NCBI RefSeq assembly: GCF_943912325.1
Contig: NZ_CALTTX010000045.1
Span: forward strand, 1 to 20,843
DNA: 20,843 nt
Direction of reading: 5' to 3'
Source of the DNA: an uncultured Microbacterium sp.
Lineage (GTDB): Bacteria > Actinomycetota > Actinomycetes > Actinomycetales > Microbacteriaceae
Shown here: positions 19,677-20,843 of the stretch, one piece after another
Position numbering within the stretch: position 1 is the stretch's first letter
How the letters are laid out: each line of letters opens with the position of its first letter
Notes under the pieces: generated by a model
What the model saw: the letters and a program-made list of their open reading frames with translations, nothing else
What the model was told of the DNA's origin: nothing
The model's database searches: none
Position numbers and translations under genes: made by a program

Positions 19677-20774
19677 GTGGCAGGACAGCTAGCAGCGACG
19701 GTAGGCGTGACCATGAGTGTCAGCGACCTCGGCGATCAGCTCGTCGGCGTCTTTCAGAACCCGGCCCTGCTGCTGGGGATCCCGCTCGCGCTCGCGGGCG
19801 CAGTATTCATGTCGCTCGGCGCGCAGTTGCAGCACCGCGGCGTCGTCAAAGTCGAGGCGCTGAGCGGCGGCGATGGCGCGAGCGGACTGTCGCTCGGTCA
19901 GCTCGGTCGACTGCTCGGTCGGCCCTCGTGGGTCACGGGCACGATCGTGCTCGGGCTCGCGATCGTCTGCCAGCTCGGCGCGCTGACGTTCGCGCCGCTT
20001 ATCGTGGTGCAGCCGCTCGGTGCGATCGCCCTCGTCATCACGACGCTGCTGAACGCGCAAGTGACGGGCGTCACGCCGACGAAACGCTCGCTCATCTCGA
20101 TCATCTGCTGTGTCGGGGGCATCTTCATCTTCGTGGGCGTCGCGGCGGCCTACGCGGCAGAACACGACGTCACGAACCGCGAACTCATCACGGTGCTCAT
20201 CATCCTCGGCGCCGTCGCGATCGTGCTCGTCGGTACGTGGCTGTGGCTGCGGCGGCATCGCAGCCGGGCGCTGTTCTACATCTTTGCCGCGGGAATCGTC
20301 TACGGCTTCGTCGCGACGCTCGCGAAGGTCGTGATCAAGCGCGTCCAGGCATCCGATTTCAACTGGCTGACCGTCATCTGCCTCATCGCCCTGCTTGCGG
20401 GCACGGGTCTCGGCGCCTACTTCGTGCAGACCGCGTACTCGTCGGGTCCGCCCGACCTCGTGATCGCGGGCTTGACGGTGATCGATCCGCTCGTCGCCGT
20501 ACTCATCGGAATCCTCGTGCTCGGTGAGGGATCGGCCGTGCCGTTCTTCGGTTACGTCATCTTCATCATCGCGGGAGCGGTCGCGGTGTTCGGAGTCGTC
20601 GAATTGGCGCGCTTCCACCCGCAGGTCGTCGCCGACAGTCAAGAGGTGCTGATCGAACGGGGGAGCAGCGGGACGGATGCCGAGGCTCCCACAGCGCCCG
20701 AGCGCGCGACGTCGCCCGACGCGACCTCGGCTGCGCCCGACACCGCGACACCGGATCACCGCGACCCCCAGTAG
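19677..20774 (+). CDS. DMT-superfamily, NIPA-like multi-pass membrane transporter
   Basis: The 365-residue product has about nine hydrophobic segments between residues 29 and 310. Its opening stretch LLLGIPLALAGAVFMSLGAQLQHRG and the later VVQPLGAIALVITTLLNA and TVIDPLVAVLIGILVLGEG resemble the NIPA/DUF803 branch of the drug-metabolite transporter superfamily, whose eukaryotic members carry Mg2+. The bacterial substrate is unknown. About 25 residues precede the first helix, and a Pro/Thr/Ala-rich cytoplasmic-type tail (about 330-365) follows the last. GTG 19677 is supported by TAGGGT 6 bases upstream. ATG 19713 would shorten it by 12 residues without losing a helix. It is divergent from def. 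Confidence 0.82.
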   Translation: MAGQLAATVGVTMSVSDLGDQLVGVFQNPALLLGIPLALAGAVFMSLGAQLQHRGVVKVEALSGGDGASGLSLGQLGRLLGRPSWVTGTIVLGLAIVCQLGALTFAPLIVVQPLGAIALVITTLLNAQVTGVTPTKRSLISIICCVGGIFIFVGVAAAYAAEHDVTNRELITVLIILGAVAIVLVGTWLWLRRHRSRALFYIFAAGIVYGFVATLAKVVIKRVQASDFNWLTVICLIALLAGTGLGAYFVQTAYSSGPPDLVIAGLTVIDPLVAVLIGILVLGEGSAVPFFGYVIFIIAGAVAVFGVVELARFHPQVVADSQEVLIERGSSGTDAEAPTAPERATSPDATSAAPDTATPDHRDPQ

Positions 20775-20777
20775 GCT
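20772..20777 (+). promoter_or_regulatory. Possible -10 (TAGGCT) of the final tRNA
   Basis: TAGGCT overlaps the transporter stop codon and lies 25 bases before the tRNA 5' end, a normal distance for a tRNA promoter. No -35 is evident. Confidence 0.4.
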
Positions 20778-20785
20778 CGTGGTAC

Positions 20786-20801
20786 CGGCCCTTGCGGGCC
20801 G
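20786..20801 (+). other. Hairpin just upstream of the final tRNA
   Basis: CGGCCC (20786-20791) pairs with GGGCCG (20796-20801) on the loop TTGC, a 6-bp stem. It lies between the transporter stop and the tRNA with no T-run. It may be a weak terminator of the transporter gene or part of the tRNA 5' leader removed by RNase P. Confidence 0.4.
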
Positions 20802-20802
20802 C

Positions 20803-20843
20803 GGGGCGGTGGCCAAGCTGGTCAAGGCAGCGGGCTCATAACC
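20803..20843 (+). tRNA. Partial tRNA with CAT anticodon (elongator Met or Ile2), cut by window end
   Basis: The 5' half of a tRNA is visible: acceptor strand GGGGCGG (20803-20809), TG, a D-arm GCC...GGC, anticodon stem strand GCGGG (20830-20834), and loop CTCATAA with anticodon CAT at 20837-20839. The window ends two bases into the 3' side of the anticodon stem. The 5' G rather than an unpaired C argues against the initiator. CAT could be elongator Met or the lysidine-modified Ile2, which cannot be decided without the 3' half. Confidence 0.8.

Noticed and set aside
18776..20527. 583-codon plus-strand frame across the 106-aa gene, def and the transporter
   Set aside because: It runs antisense through def with its intact catalytic motifs and out of frame through the transporter. 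It crosses a divergent promoter region, so it is not a gene.
1..20843. CRISPR array, insertion sequence, toxin-antitoxin, phage-defence or biosynthetic cluster
   Set aside because: No spaced repeats, transposase motifs, nuclease/helicase cassettes or synthase domains were found on either strand; the whole window is core-genome genes.

Overview
The window is a dense, high-GC stretch of actinobacterial core chromosome. The gene order (hemW end-hrcA-dnaJ-rsmE-HIT-phoH-ybeY-CBS protein-era-leuA ... recO-uppS ... dusB-dgt-dnaG), the frequent GTG starts, and -10-like hexamers placed directly in front of start codons point to order Micrococcales, most likely family Microbacteriaceae. The family call is inference. 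I see no insertion sequence, prophage, CRISPR array or sign of recent transfer.

Layout. At 1-3076 lies the heat-shock block: the tail of hemW, a CIRCE operator, hrcA, dnaJ and rsmE. At 3133-7401 lies a translationally coupled ribosome-maturation operon: HIT protein, phoH, ybeY, a CBS-domain membrane protein and era. At 7425-9330, leuA sits behind a leucine-rich leader peptide with competing hairpins, an amino-acid attenuator. A TRIC-type membrane protein (minus strand) diverges from recO-uppS at about 10.1 kb. A DsbA-family oxidoreductase and a glutathione peroxidase converge tail to tail at about 12.5 kb. The peroxidase diverges from dusB-dgt-dnaG, a run of overlapping genes for tRNA modification, dNTP pool control and replication priming. 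From 17.8 kb come tRNA-Asn, a RibD/DHFR-family reductase, a small orphan protein, peptide deformylase, a NIPA-like membrane transporter, and the start of a CAT-anticodon tRNA cut by the window edge.

The genes themselves are ordinary. The most distinctive signals are regulatory. A TANNNT-like hexamer lies exactly 6 nt before the start codon at nine genes or leader ORFs (7 nt at a tenth), which suggests widespread leaderless transcription. The leuA attenuator is well formed but has no U-tract. The def and transporter promoters are interleaved within 40 bp. The heptamer GGATGCC/GGCATCC appears far more often than base composition predicts. I found no convincing undescribed multi-gene system.
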